DNA of 64,000 nt from Aggregatilineales bacterium. Its GTDB lineage: Bacteria; Chloroflexota; Anaerolineae; Aggregatilineales; Ch27. Location: NCBI GenBank assembly GCA_029976025.1, contig JARKNX010000213.1:19517-83516 (forward strand). The letters are read 5' to 3'. Positions 1 through 9,735 of the stretch are shown piece by piece. The position numbers and the translations under genes were made by a program. The number at the start of each line of letters is the position of its first letter. The first letter of the stretch is position 1. The notes beneath the pieces are model-generated. The model was not told the origin of the DNA and made no database searches. It worked only from the letters and a program-made list of their open reading frames with translations.

Positions 1-1072
1 CCTGCACAAAAGCTGTGAACGGCCCCCGCTCCGCATCTTCAGGGCGGACGATATAGGTGTGGCTTGTCTCGTCCACCAGCATGATTGGCGAGTCGGCGAG
101 GAGCGCGCCGGTCGCATCAATGATGCTGAAGATATACCACTGCGCGCCCTCCAGAGCCGGCCAGGTGAAGGTCATGACACCGCCGCCTTCCGGGGTGACG
201 GTTACCTGGAAGTCCCCGCAAAGGCCGCTTTCATAGCACGATATCGGGTCACAAAGCCCGCCATTCGCACCGCCCGTAATGCACCCGGGAGCCTGATCCA
301 GACAGGTGATCAGCAGGAATACAGCGCCTGTCGCCGCCGGGTCGTCGGAATCAAGGGCGACTTCGTAGCGCCCGCTTAGCGGCGCGAGGATGGCCCGATC
401 TTCCAGCGCGTCACCGCCGCGCAGCAGCGCGATGGTATCCCCGCCCTCGTTGCGCAGGGTTACCATAAACGGGAAGGTGAACGGCTGCCCTTCGGCCAGG
501 TTAGCTACAATGAAAGCGGTCGGGCAGTCTTCGGCCTCAAAAGCGTAATACTGCCGTTCCGGGTTGGCCGGAAGAGTCGCCGTCACGCCCTGCCCATACA
601 CCAGCGGCGTGGCATCTACGGCGCCCCGCCCCTGCAACTTGAGCATGTATTCGCCGATAGTCCCGCCTTCGGCGCTCACCAGCAGCATATAGATACCCGT
701 CTGAGGGAGGAACAAAGACAGCGACGCCTCCAGGCTGTCTTCCGTCAGGAGGCTGGAGGCGGCCACATCCGCAATTTGCCCGTCTGGTCCGACCAGATCA
801 AGATGTGGGTTTAGAGTCCCGACCCAGTTGCGCGCTGTAGCCTGCACCAGATCGCCCGCATTGCCGGTGAAGCTATACATCACGACAGGTGAATCGGCTG
901 AAATGCGGCCGAACACCTTTGATCCATAAGCCAGTGTCCCGCCGCCTTGCGCGTGCGCGACTCCAACTCTCGTCGGACTATCTGGCCCGAACAACCCGAG
1001 CGGTATGATCAGGCTGATCAGGATAGCCAGGCTAACCGGCTTGCTCAGCAGGGCCCGAATACGCTAGAGCAT
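1..1072 (-). CDS. Secreted PPC-like protein, 3' end cut by window edge, amber at codon 3
   Basis: The frame is open from the left edge of the window up to an ATG at 1072-1070 that has a good ribosome binding site (AGGAGGGATCTCC just before it). The third codon is TAG (1066-1064). After it comes a clear signal peptide: a basic start (R-I-R...K), a hydrophobic core (SLAILISLIIPLGLF) and an A-H-A-Q cleavage region. The mature part has about 100 residues resembling the bacterial pre-peptidase C-terminal (PPC) fold, with GSKVFGRISADSP, then a YSFTGNAGDLV stretch and a GIYMLLVSAEGG stretch, followed by a Cys-containing segment. Either this is a real nonsense mutation (pseudogene), a consensus error, or translation starts at a weak codon after the TAG (first in-frame TTG at 994, which would lose most of the signal peptide). 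The function is unknown; it is probably a surface or extracellular protein. Confidence 0.7.
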
Positions 1073-1238
1073 GGAGATCCCTCCTTTCTGCGGATGCCCT
1101 TCTCCTTTGTTGATTTGTGATTCGCTGCACAAACTCATCATAATCGAAAAGATAGTAGTAATTCAAGTGATCCCGGCGGCCGGCAGCCGGGGTGCTTGAA
1201 ATGCCGGGGAGGGCGCTGATAGCGCGCGGGGGAACAAA

Positions 1239-1262
1239 AAGCCGGATCGTGCGATCCGGCTT
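1239..1262 (-). terminator. Rho-independent terminator after the DUF11 protein gene
   Basis: A perfect 11-bp stem (AAGCCGGATCG at 1239-1249, its complement at 1252-1262) has a 2-nt apex. On the minus strand it is followed by a T run (TTTTTG). It lies about 57 bp downstream of the stop codon at 1319. An oligo-T stretch also follows on the plus strand, so it could work in both directions. Confidence 0.8.
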
Positions 1263-1318
1263 GTTTTGCGAGAGAGGGTCGGGGGCTTAGCCTGGCCGGC
1301 CCTCCTGATTCCGGGCGG

Positions 1319-4300
1319 TTAGCTCCTGCGCCGCTTGAGTACGTTGTAGCCGGCGAGGAAGGAGACGACGACTCCGATAGCCCCCGTCACCAGGCCAGGC
1401 CAGATCGGGAGCGCGGAGCGCCCGGCGTCCGGCGGCGGATACCCGGTGCTGGGCAGGTCACTGATGCCCGTCACGCGGGCCTGCGCGCTGCGTGTGACCG
1501 GGTCGTTGTTCGGCCCAACGCCGCTCAGGTTCGCCACATTCTCCACATCCAGCGGGCTGACCAGCACGATGGTGACGATGGTAGCCCGGACCGTCTGACC
1601 GGGGTTGAGGACAGGGATGGTGAAGGTGACAGTCTGGCCGGCAACGGCGGCGGTCCCGGTCTCAATCCAGACGCTGTCAATGCGCAGGGCAGAGGCGATA
1701 GTGTCGGTGATGACGACATTGGTGCCCGGGGCGGTCCCGATGTTGGTGATCGTGAACTCCCATGTCAGCCGTTCGCCGGGCAGCCCCACGCCGCCGCTTT
1801 GCAGGTAACCCACCTTGCTGATTGCCGGGTCAAACACCAGGATTCCTGGCGGTGGCGGCGGGCTTGTTGGCACGGGGGTCGGCTGCACGCCGGTGCCAAC
1901 GGTGGTGTCCTCAGTGTCAGTATTGGTGCCGGGGTTGGGGTCGGGCGTGCTGGATGTGACCGACACGGTATTCGTGATGGTGCCGGTTGTGGCCGGGTCC
2001 ACGGTCACGGTGACGGTGTAGGAGGCGGAGCTGCCCGCCGCGATCGTGCCCAGCGAGCAGGTCGGGACGCCGGCCGGATCTTCGGCGCAGCCGGCGGTGG
2101 AGACGAAGGTGACGCCGGCCGGGAGCGTGTCGGTCGCCACGACATCGTCCGCGTCAGCCGGCCCGGCGTTGGTGACGGTGATGGTGTAGGTCAGCGTGCC
2201 GCCGGGTTGGACCGGGTCGGGGTTATCCGACTTGGTGACTCTGAGTTCGGCGGTGCCTGGCGGGGCGACGGTGGTGTCCTCCGTATCGGTGTTGTTGCTG
2301 GTATCCGGGTCGGGCGTGTTGGATGTGACCGACGCAGTATTCGTGACCACACCGGACGTAGCCGCATCCGCGGTCACCGTGATAGTGTAGGAGGCGGAGC
2401 CGCCCGCCGCGATCGTGCCCAGCGAGCAGGTCGGGACGCCGGCCGGATCTTCGGCGCAGCCGGAGGTGGAGGCGAAGGTGACGCCCGCCGGGAGCGTATC
2501 GGTCACCACGACGTCGGTCGCGCTGGACGGTCCGGCGTTGTTGACGGTGACGGTGTAGGTCAGCGTGTCGCCGGGCAGGACCGGATCGGGATTATCCGAC
2601 TTGGTGATGCTGAGATCGGCAGAGGTGCCAACGAAGGTGTCTTCAGTGTCGGTGTTGTTATTGGGATTGGGGTCAGGCGTGCTGGACGAGACCGACGCAG
2701 TATTCGTGATGGTACCGGCTGTGGCCGGGTCCACGGACACCGTGATGGTGTAGGAGGCGGAGCTGCCCGCCGCGATCGTGCCCAGCGAGCAGGCCGGGAC
2801 GCCAGCCGGATCTTCAGCGCAGCCAGAGGTGGAGCTGAAGGTGACGCCGGCCGGGAGCGTGTCAGTCACCACAACGTCGGCTGCGTCAGCCTGTCCGGCG
2901 TTGCTGACGGTGACGGTGTAGGTCAGCGTGTCGCCGGGCAGGACCGGGTCGGGGTTATCCGACTTGACGATGCTGAGGTCAGCGGTGCCCGACGGAGTGA
3001 CGGTGGTGTCCTCCGTATCGGTGTTGTTGCGGGCATTCGGATCAGGTGTGTTAGACGTGACGGATACGGAGTTCGTAATCACACCGGACGTAGCCGCGTC
3101 CACAGTCACCGTGACGGTGTAGGAGGCGGAGTCGCCCGCCGCGATCGTGCCCAGCGAGCAGGTCGGGACGCCGGCCGGATCTTCGGCGCAGCCGGAAGTG
3201 GAGTCAAAGGTGACGCCGGCCGGGAGTGTATCGGTCACCACGACGTCGGTGGCATCGGATGGCCCGGCGTTGTTGACGGTGACGGTGTAGGTCAGTGTGT
3301 CGCCAGGCAGGACCGGGTCGGGATTATCCGACTTGGTGATGCTGAGATCGGCGGAGGCGGTGACGGTCAGCGTCGCGTCTGTGCCGGTCGGGTTCGTCAC
3401 GGGATTGTCGGAGGGATCGCGCGCGTCCACGGCATTAGCCGGAATGTCGTTGAGGTACGTCCCGGCTGCTGCGGCCGTGACAACGGCCGTGATCTGGCAG
3501 GCCTGGTTGGCGGAGAGACTCCCGTTGACAAGAGCTATGCTATCGCCGCCCGCCGTCGCGTTCACTGTGCCGCTGCCGCATGTGGTGCTGGTGGTCACCG
3601 GGCTGGCGATTGTGACGCCGGCCGGGAGCGTATCGGTCAGGTTCACGCTGGTGATGGCGAAGCCGTTGGTGTTGATGATCTGGATGGTGACCGTGCTGGT
3701 GCCGTCGACCGGGATTGTGTCCGGCGTGAAGGCCTTGGCCACGCCCAGGCCGGGGGTATACGTCAGCGAGGCAGAGGCGGCCTGAGCGTTAGTCGCGCCA
3801 GATTTCGAGGTGACGCCCCCCGCCGGTATCGTGTTTGTCAGGTTGCCGCTCACTGTGGACGTGACCTGTATGGCGATGCGGCAGGTGCTGTTGGCCGCGA
3901 TATCCAGCCCGGAGAAGCTGAAGCTGGTCGAGCCGGGAGTCGTGCCCGTTGATGACCAGGTTGTGCCGCAGCCGGTCAGGGTCAGGTTAGCCGGCAGGAA
4001 GACTTGCATCCCCGCCGGGAGATTATCCACAAACTGGGCGTCTTCGATCGCCACCCCCTGCGGGTTCTCGATCTCCACCGTGAGCACGGACGATTGCCCG
4101 CCCGTCACGAGCAGCGGATTGAACGACTTGTTCACATTGAGAACCAGCGGCAGGAAGTTCAGGTTGGCGCTGGCTGCCGCCCGGTTGTTGATGCCCTGCG
4201 CCGAGGTCACCTGGCCCGCATTGATCCTGTTGGTCGCCGCGCCGCTGGTATAAGCGCCATTGTGATTCTGGGGTTCGACATCGACTGCGATAGTACAGAT

Positions 4301-7057
4301 GCCTTCCGTGCCCCCGACCTGGGACTGAATCTGCCCGCCGGTCAGGGTGATCGTCGTGGCGCCCGCCGTCGCCCCCACGGTGCCTGTGCCACAGGTCGTC
4401 GATGCGTTGGGAGGGTTGGCGATTCGCAGCCGGCGATTGTCAGAGTTCGGCAGATTATCGGTCAGGGCGAGACTGGTTAGCTCCTGTGACGAGTAATTGC
4501 GAATGGTGATGATAAGGGTCGAGCGTCCGGTCGGCGAAATCGTCGCCGGGTTGAACTGCTTGGCGACCGTCAGCCCGGTCACGCTCAGGTCCCTGGAGAT
4601 CGCCGTTGTATTCTGGGCCGGCACGCCGCCCGCGAATTGGCCGGTGACCGCGCCAATCGGGAGGCTGTTAGTCAGATTCCCGCTGGCATTCGGTGCCGTG
4701 ACGCTGACCGAGACCTGGCAGTTGCCTCCGGCGGCGATCGTCGCCCCGGAGAGGGCGACAGTCCCGCTCCCGGGCGCGGCGGACACGGTTCCCGCCCCGC
4801 AGCCGGTCGTCGTCAGGTTGTTGGGCGTGGCGACGATCATCCCGGCCGGCAGGGTGTCGGTATAAGCGACATTCGACAGCCCCGCCCCGGCCGGGGCGTT
4901 GATCCGGATGGTCATGGTTGACGTGCCGTTGCTGTTGATGGAAGTCGGGGCGAATGACTTGCTCCCGCTGATGCTGGCGTTCACGTTCAGGGCAGCCTGA
5001 AAGGCCGCCGCGTTCTGAACCGGGGTGCCGCCCGCTGACGCGGTGATGCTGCCCGCCGCCATGAGATTGGTGTACGCGCCGGGCGAGTTGGAGACCACAT
5101 TGACCTGCACGGTGCAGGACTGAGGATATGACGTTCCGGTGATGCTGCCGCCGGTCAGGCTGATCGTGCCAGATCCCGCCGCGGCTGTCACAGTGCCGCC
5201 GCAAGAGTTGTTCACATTGGGATTGGCGGCAACTACCACGCCGGCTGGCAGGGCGTCGGTGAAGGCGATACTGCTCAGCGCCTCAGTGGGCGCCTGAATC
5301 GTGATCGTAAGCCGTGATGTCTGCCCGACCTGCACGGGTGTCGGATTGAAGGTCTTGCTGCCGATAGGCGCGCCGGTACCGCCGCCGCCGGTGGATACGA
5401 CCTGTAGCCTGGCTGAAGTGGGGTTATGCAGCACCGGCGTGCCGCCGATGGTCGCGGCATTGGCCGGGATGTCGTTAACATACCCGTCTACATTGATCGT
5501 GCTGGATGTCACATCAATCTCGATATAGCACGAGCCAGAAGCCGGGATGGTCAGCCCGTTTGCGGTGATGGAGCTGGCCGTCGAGGTTACCGTCCCGGCC
5601 GGGCAGGTCGTGGCAGGGTTGGCCGGAGAAGCGATGCTGATCCCCGCCGGCATGGCATCGGTCAGGCTCAACCCGACGAGGTCAACTATGCCCGGATTGG
5701 TGAACAGAATGCGCAGCCGGCTTGTCCCGCCGACCTGGATAGCCGATGGGGTGAACGATTTACCGAGCGTCAACCCGTTGAAGGCGATGCTGGCGCTGGC
5801 CGAGCCGCTGGACGCGAAGCCGTTCCCGGATGACACGTTGCCCGGCGGAATCTCATTGACATAGACGTTCGCCACCGTTGAAGTCACATTGACTCTCACG
5901 GTGCAGGTGGTGCCCGCGGACACCGAGCCAGTAATCGGGAGGCTGGTATCGCCCGGATTTGCCGCCAGCGTGAGGCCGGGGCAGGAGGAGCTGATACCTG
6001 CCGGATTGGCTACTGTAATACCGGCTGGCAGGTTATCGGTAATGCTGACGCCGGTGGCTGGCACAACCGGGTTAGGATTGGCCACCGTGATGGTCAGGAC
6101 GCTTGTCTCGCCGATCATAACCGGTGTCGGCGCAAAGTTCTTGGTGATATTCAGGACATTGGCCTGTACCGAATAATTGATGTAGGCGTCCTGGTTAGTC
6201 ACCCCCTGATTACTGGTCACGCTGCCCGCCGGGATTGTGTTGGTGTAGGACCCGGTGGCTGTCTGCGTTACCGTCAGCGTCACATCGCATTGCTGGCGCG
6301 GCGCGATGGTCGCCCCGGAGATAGCGACCTGCGTCGCCCCCGGCGTGGCGATCACGGTCGGCGACCCGCAGTTCGAAGTCGCCACACCGGGCGTTGTATA
6401 AATCGAGAGCTCGGGCGGGAAGTCATCCGTCAGCGCGACGTTGGTCAGCGTCACCGTATTATCGTTGTTTGTGATGCGGAGCGTCAGACGTGAAGTGGCG
6501 CCGGAATAGAACGTGTTGGGGTTCATCAGCTTCACCAGCGAAAGCTGGGCGATGTTCCGCACGGTCAGGGTGGCGCTGGCCGGCGTCGTGTTCGTCTCTG
6601 TGATGCCGCCAGGGAGCGAACCGGTCAGGTTGCCGGCGGGGATGGTGTTGATCAGGTTGCCCTGCACCGTGGTCGTGATCTCGATCGTCATCGCGCACAT
6701 GCCTGGCGTTGCGCCGACCTGGCCGGGTATCGTCCCGCCGGACAGGGAGAAGGAGCCTCCTCCCGCGACCGCGGTGACGCTCCCGCCGCAGGTGTTAGTA
6801 ACGGCCAGAGGGTCAGCGATGAACATCCCGGCTGGCAGGGTGTCGCTGAAGGTGACGTTGGTCATTTCCTGCCCCGGATTCGGGTTGAAGAGCTGGACAG
6901 TAATGGTTGATTTTTCGCCGGGGTTGATAGTCGTTGGGGAGAAGCTCTTGTTCAATTCTGGTGCGAGCGCATAAGCACGCCCGTCGGGCTGGAACAGCCC
7001 CACCATGACAATGATCAGGACAAGGGTTAATCGGATAAATCTGTGTCTGGCAGCCAT
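1319..7057 (-). CDS. Giant DUF11/DUF7933-type repeat surface protein with LPSTG sorting signal
   Basis: A 1912-residue surface protein. It has a signal peptide (basic start, hydrophobic residues about 10-22, cleavage near A28-Y-A). Nine divergent Ig-like repeats of roughly 115-150 residues follow, each opening like KSFSPTTINPG and containing a TDTLPAG motif and a conserved Cys-Gly. Four nearly identical DUF11 repeats come next (about residues 1235-1720, opening SKSDNPDPVLPGDTLTYTVT), then one diverged DUF11 repeat after a Pro-rich linker. The C-terminus has LPSTG (1868-1872), a hydrophobic segment and a KRRRS tail, the layout of a sortase substrate. DUF11 proteins are generally cell-surface stalks or adhesins, so an adhesion or cell-envelope role is an inference. 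No sortase gene lies in the window. The gene has its own terminator and probably stands alone. Confidence 0.9.
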   Translation of the reverse strand: MAARHRFIRLTLVLIIVMVGLFQPDGRAYALAPELNKSFSPTTINPGEKSTITVQLFNPNPGQEMTNVTFSDTLPAGMFIADPLAVTNTCGGSVTAVAGGGSFSLSGGTIPGQVGATPGMCAMTIEITTTVQGNLINTIPAGNLTGSLPGGITETNTTPASATLTVRNIAQLSLVKLMNPNTFYSGATSRLTLRITNNDNTVTLTNVALTDDFPPELSIYTTPGVATSNCGSPTVIATPGATQVAISGATIAPRQQCDVTLTVTQTATGSYTNTIPAGSVTSNQGVTNQDAYINYSVQANVLNITKNFAPTPVMIGETSVLTITVANPNPVVPATGVSITDNLPAGITVANPAGISSSCPGLTLAANPGDTSLPITGSVSAGTTCTVRVNVTSTVANVYVNEIPPGNVSSGNGFASSGSASASIAFNGLTLGKSFTPSAIQVGGTSRLRILFTNPGIVDLVGLSLTDAMPAGISIASPANPATTCPAGTVTSTASSITANGLTIPASGSCYIEIDVTSSTINVDGYVNDIPANAATIGGTPVLHNPTSARLQVVSTGGGGTGAPIGSKTFNPTPVQVGQTSRLTITIQAPTEALSSIAFTDALPAGVVVAANPNVNNSCGGTVTAAAGSGTISLTGGSITGTSYPQSCTVQVNVVSNSPGAYTNLMAAGSITASAGGTPVQNAAAFQAALNVNASISGSKSFAPTSINSNGTSTMTIRINAPAGAGLSNVAYTDTLPAGMIVATPNNLTTTGCGAGTVSAAPGSGTVALSGATIAAGGNCQVSVSVTAPNASGNLTNSLPIGAVTGQFAGGVPAQNTTAISRDLSVTGLTVAKQFNPATISPTGRSTLIITIRNYSSQELTSLALTDNLPNSDNRRLRIANPPNASTTCGTGTVGATAGATTITLTGGQIQSQVGGTEGICTIAVDVEPQNHNGAYTSGAATNRINAGQVTSAQGINNRAAASANLNFLPLVLNVNKSFNPLLVTGGQSSVLTVEIENPQGVAIEDAQFVDNLPAGMQVFLPANLTLTGCGTTWSSTGTTPGSTSFSFSGLDIAANSTCRIAIQVTSTVSGNLTNTIPAGGVTSKSGATNAQAASASLTYTPGLGVAKAFTPDTIPVDGTSTVTIQIINTNGFAITSVNLTDTLPAGVTIASPVTTSTTCGSGTVNATAGGDSIALVNGSLSANQACQITAVVTAAAAGTYLNDIPANAVDARDPSDNPVTNPTGTDATLTVTASADLSITKSDNPDPVLPGDTLTYTVTVNNAGPSDATDVVVTDTLPAGVTFDSTSGCAEDPAGVPTCSLGTIAAGDSASYTVTVTVDAATSGVITNSVSVTSNTPDPNARNNTDTEDTTVTPSGTADLSIVKSDNPDPVLPGDTLTYTVTVSNAGQADAADVVVTDTLPAGVTFSSTSGCAEDPAGVPACSLGTIAAGSSASYTITVSVDPATAGTITNTASVSSSTPDPNPNNNTDTEDTFVGTSADLSITKSDNPDPVLPGDTLTYTVTVNNAGPSSATDVVVTDTLPAGVTFASTSGCAEDPAGVPTCSLGTIAAGGSASYTITVTADAATSGVVTNTASVTSNTPDPDTSNNTDTEDTTVAPPGTAELRVTKSDNPDPVQPGGTLTYTITVTNAGPADADDVVATDTLPAGVTFVSTAGCAEDPAGVPTCSLGTIAAGSSASYTVTVTVDPATTGTITNTVSVTSSTPDPNPGTNTDTEDTTVGTGVQPTPVPTSPPPPPGILVFDPAISKVGYLQSGGVGLPGERLTWEFTITNIGTAPGTNVVITDTIASALRIDSVWIETGTAAVAGQTVTFTIPVLNPGQTVRATIVTIVLVSPLDVENVANLSGVGPNNDPVTRSAQARVTGISDLPSTGYPPPDAGRSALPIWPGLVTGAIGVVVSFLAGYNVLKRRRS
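1905..3375 (-). repeat. Four tandem DNA repeats (363-369 bp) inside the DUF11 gene
   Basis: Equivalent points of the repeat units occur near 2196, 2565, 2928 and 3297, so the periods are 369, 363 and 369 bp. Long stretches are almost identical at DNA level, for example the segment encoding CSLGTIAAG and the one encoding DPVLPGDTLTYTVT. This suggests recent unit duplication or gene conversion. All units stay in frame. Confidence 0.85.
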
Positions 7058-7701
7058 GTCTCCCTCCTCATACGGTTGAGAACGAACGATAATCCGGTAG
7101 ATAGTGTGTAAAACTTCCTGACGAGCGACGAGTCTATTCAGGTGTGGATGGCCGTGGTGCTGCGCACAAGCTCCGGCTGTGCCCCCCTGCAGCCAGCCCC
7201 CCTGTGTTCGCTTCCAGAGTCCAGCTTTCAGGCAAGCATGAATGTCCGGAGGCGATCGCTTACGGTATTCTCGACAGATTACATCTTAATTTACATAAAG
7301 GAGGCTAATCTTGATTTGTTCCGACTATAGCAAACAGGTGTTAAAAGCGCAAGCGTTAGAAAAACGCAACTTTGGGTTAACCCTTGCATCATTGTAGTAC
7401 AAATTGCAAAAAGGGGCGGGCTATGATACTGGTGGGCGCTGCTCCACTCTGGTTGCATCTACAGAGCGGAATTCTTTACCTGTTAGCAACGCTGAGATCG
7501 CGCGCCATTCCGGGCGCCGAATCATCCGAACGCGATGTCCCGGTTCAAAGGTAACCGCCAGCGCCGTCTGAATTTCCACTCGCTTCGATATACCTATCGC
7601 TGGAGCCGCCCGCCGGGGAGATCGCTGGTCAGGCCGCCTCCGGACAGGGTACTATTGGGGCGGCAGCGAACAGCGCACGGCCCGCGCCAGGAGGGGAGGA
7701 T
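7058..7701. other. 644-bp divergent intergenic region, no gene; possible dyad operator
   Basis: No convincing gene lies here. The region holds the upstream signals of the minus-strand DUF11 gene and the plus-strand SIS gene at 7702, whose ribosome binding site (AGGAGGGGAGGAT) is clear. An 11-bp odd palindrome, TTGTAGTACAA, lies at 7392-7402, loosely flanked by TTGCA (7384-7388) and TGCAA (7405-7409). It sits about 20 bp upstream of a -10-like TATGAT (7422-7427). This could be an operator for a regulator of the SIS-ROK pair. A TTGATTTGTT stretch at 7311-7320 only partly resembles the DeoR-type repeats further along. Confidence 0.4.
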
Positions 7702-8727
7702 ATGACCAGAGGGACATTCACCCACGCGGAAATTCTGAGCCAGCCGGATGTCTGGGCTGATGCGCTGGCGGTTTTTCGCGCTCATGAAGCTGCCCTCGGC
7801 GCGCTCTGGAGCCAGGGCGGCTTTGAGCAGGTGTTCCTGACCGGATGCGGCTCGACCTGTTACGCCGCGCTGGTCGGTGCGACGCTGATCCAGGAGCAGA
7901 CAGGTATCCCGGCCCGGGCGTTCCCGGCGTCGGATCTGATGCTTTTCCCCCGGGTGCATTTTTCGCCACAGCGCAGGACCCTGCTCATCACTGTTTCCCG
8001 GTCGGGGACCACCCGCGAGACTGTGGAGGCCGCCCGCCTGTTCAGGGCACATGCTCAGGGGATGTCGCTGGCGGTCACCTGCCACAGCGACAGCCCACTG
8101 GCGGAGGAAGCTGACCTGGCCCTGGCGGTCGATTCGGCGCGGGAAGAAAGCCGGGCGCAGACGCGATCATTCAGCAGCATGACGCTCCTGCTTCAGGCGC
8201 TGGCGCTGACCTTCGCCGGGCGGGATGCCGCGGCCCTGCTGGCCGGGCTTCCGCCGCTGGCCGCACGGCTGCTGGCCGAATACACGCCGCTGGCGCAGCG
8301 TCTGGGGGGCGACCTGTCGATTGAGCAGTTTATGTTCCTGGGGTCGGGGGCGCTTTACGGGCTGGCCTGTGAGGCCATGCTCAAGGCGCTGGAAACCACG
8401 CTCCTGCCGGCCATGGCCTTTCATACTCTGGAATATCTGCACGGCCCGCGCTATGTTGTCACTCCGCGGACGATGGTCGTCCTGCTGCTCTCCGAGGCGC
8501 TCCAGCAGGAGGAAATCAGGGCGGCGCAGGACGCGCGTGAGCGGGGCGCCCGGCTCCTGATCGTCAGCGAAGCGGGGGGGCTGGCCGCCGACCGGACTGA
8601 CGAAATCCGGCTGGCGTCGGGGCTGCCAATGGAAGCGCGGGCTATCCTGACCCTCCCGGTCCTCCAGTTATTCATCTACCATCAGGCTATGGCGCGGGGG
8701 CGCAACCCGGACCGGCCGGGCCAGTAG
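7702..8727 (+). CDS. SIS-domain phosphosugar isomerase/deaminase (AgaS/GlmS-C-like), copy 1
   Basis: 341 residues with two SIS domains, as in AgaS, FrlB and the isomerase half of GlmS. The N-terminal SIS domain shows FLTGCGSTCYAALVGATLI (about 48-66) and the phosphosugar loop SRSGTTRETVEA (about 106-117). The motif SAREESRAQTRSFSSM holds the catalytic-type Glu and the substrate-binding Thr/Ser. The second half has LGSGALYGLACEAMLKALE and EYLHGPRYVV. Enzymes of this group remove ammonia from, or isomerise, 6-phospho amino sugars. Its closest relative in the window is the protein at 13130, and both begin with the same T-x-AEILSQP block. A ROK kinase follows 29 bp later, suggesting a two-gene operon. 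Exact substrate unknown; galactosamine-6-phosphate or glucosamine-6-phosphate fit the context. Confidence 0.85.
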   Translation: MTRGTFTHAEILSQPDVWADALAVFRAHEAALGALWSQGGFEQVFLTGCGSTCYAALVGATLIQEQTGIPARAFPASDLMLFPRVHFSPQRRTLLITVSRSGTTRETVEAARLFRAHAQGMSLAVTCHSDSPLAEEADLALAVDSAREESRAQTRSFSSMTLLLQALALTFAGRDAAALLAGLPPLAARLLAEYTPLAQRLGGDLSIEQFMFLGSGALYGLACEAMLKALETTLLPAMAFHTLEYLHGPRYVVTPRTMVVLLLSEALQQEEIRAAQDARERGARLLIVSEAGGLAADRTDEIRLASGLPMEARAILTLPVLQLFIYHQAMARGRNPDRPGQ

Positions 8728-8756
8728 AGCCGCCGCTGCCAGCGGAGGGAGAGGAC

Positions 8757-9731
8757 ATGTCCAGGACACGAGTCGCGCTGGGGATCGATATTGGCGGCAC
8801 GAATACCAAACTGGGGCTTGTTGATGTGCGCGGCGCGGTGTCATCGTTCCAGCGCATCCCGACGGATGCGCGCGGCACCGACCCCGGCCCTTTCCTTGAT
8901 CGCCTGTTCCGCTGCCTTGACGCTGTGCTGGCATCCGCGCCGGATGTTGCCGGCATCGGTGTGTCCATGCACGGCGAGGTGGATCGGGAGCGCCGCGGGC
9001 CGATCATCGCCGGCAATACGCCCGCCCTGCGCAACTTCGATATGCGCGGCGCGCTGGAAGGGCGCTACGGGCTGCCGGTTGACCTCTACAACGATCTCAT
9101 CGCGCACAGCCTGGGGGAGTTCTACTTCGGGACCGGGCGCGGCGTGGGGCGCTTCATGTGTCTGGCGATCGGCACCGGCCTGGGGGCGGGAGTGATTGTA
9201 GATGGTAAGCCGCTGATCATTGACGGCGGCAATTCCGGCAACACCGGCCTGATCATCCTCGACCCGCGCGGCCTCCCGGACAGCAACGGGATAACCGGGT
9301 CGGCGGAGGGATTGTGCGGCGTGCCGGGTATCGAGCGGCTGGCCGCGGCGCGTTACGGGCGGGCCGTCCCGGCCCATGACGTGATCGCCGCGGCGCGCGC
9401 CGGGGGCGACCCGATCGCGGCTGAGATCATCGCCCAGATCGGGACCTATCTGGGGCAGACTCTGGCCTCGCTCAGCGTAATCTTCTACCCCCACCGGATC
9501 GCTCTGACCGGCGGCACGGCGGCGGCGGGCGAGGCGCTACTGGCCGCCTGCCGCGCCGAGTTCAGCCGGCTTGTTGGCCCGTTCTTTGAAGATATCGCCC
9601 GCAACACGCGCGGACACTTTCGCGAAGTGGAGATTGTGCTGGGCGGGCAGGGCAGCGAGACGGCCCTCCTCGGCGCTGTGATCGATCTGCTGGGTATCGA
9701 GACGCCCGCGCCGGGGGATAGCGCGACCTGA
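8757..9731 (+). CDS. ROK-family sugar kinase, copy 1
   Basis: 324 residues, ROK fold. The phosphate loop GIDIGGTNTKLGLV is at residues 9-22. The catalytic-base region is YNDLIAHSLGEF, and the second ATP-binding segment is AIGTGLGAGVIVDG. The usual ROK zinc motif CxCGxxGC is absent; a GNSGNTGLIILDPRG stretch and then GSAEGLCGVPGIERL stand in its place. ROK kinases phosphorylate free hexoses or N-acetylhexosamines at C6. It is closely similar to the protein at 19490. It follows the SIS gene at 7702 with a strong ribosome binding site (GGAGGGAGAGGAC), and ends 4 bp from the convergent DeoR gene. Predicted substrate: an N-acetylhexosamine or its de-acetylated product. Confidence 0.88.
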   Translation: MSRTRVALGIDIGGTNTKLGLVDVRGAVSSFQRIPTDARGTDPGPFLDRLFRCLDAVLASAPDVAGIGVSMHGEVDRERRGPIIAGNTPALRNFDMRGALEGRYGLPVDLYNDLIAHSLGEFYFGTGRGVGRFMCLAIGTGLGAGVIVDGKPLIIDGGNSGNTGLIILDPRGLPDSNGITGSAEGLCGVPGIERLAAARYGRAVPAHDVIAAARAGGDPIAAEIIAQIGTYLGQTLASLSVIFYPHRIALTGGTAAAGEALLAACRAEFSRLVGPFFEDIARNTRGHFREVEIVLGGQGSETALLGAVIDLLGIETPAPGDSAT

Positions 9732-9735
9732 GGCG

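Noticed and set aside
1905..3375. Regularly spaced repeats that could suggest a CRISPR array
   Set aside because: Units are 363-369 bp, in frame, and encode DUF11 domains. No short direct repeats with unique spacers occur anywhere in the window.
1799..3952. A 717-codon plus-strand open frame rich in Gly, Arg and Val
   Set aside because: It is antisense to the DUF11 repeat gene. Its repeats mirror those of the real gene, it has no plausible domain, and GC-rich codon use explains it.
7142..7330. A 62-codon plus-strand open frame in the 7058-7701 gap
   Set aside because: Low-complexity composition, no ribosome binding site, no known motif; best treated as non-coding.
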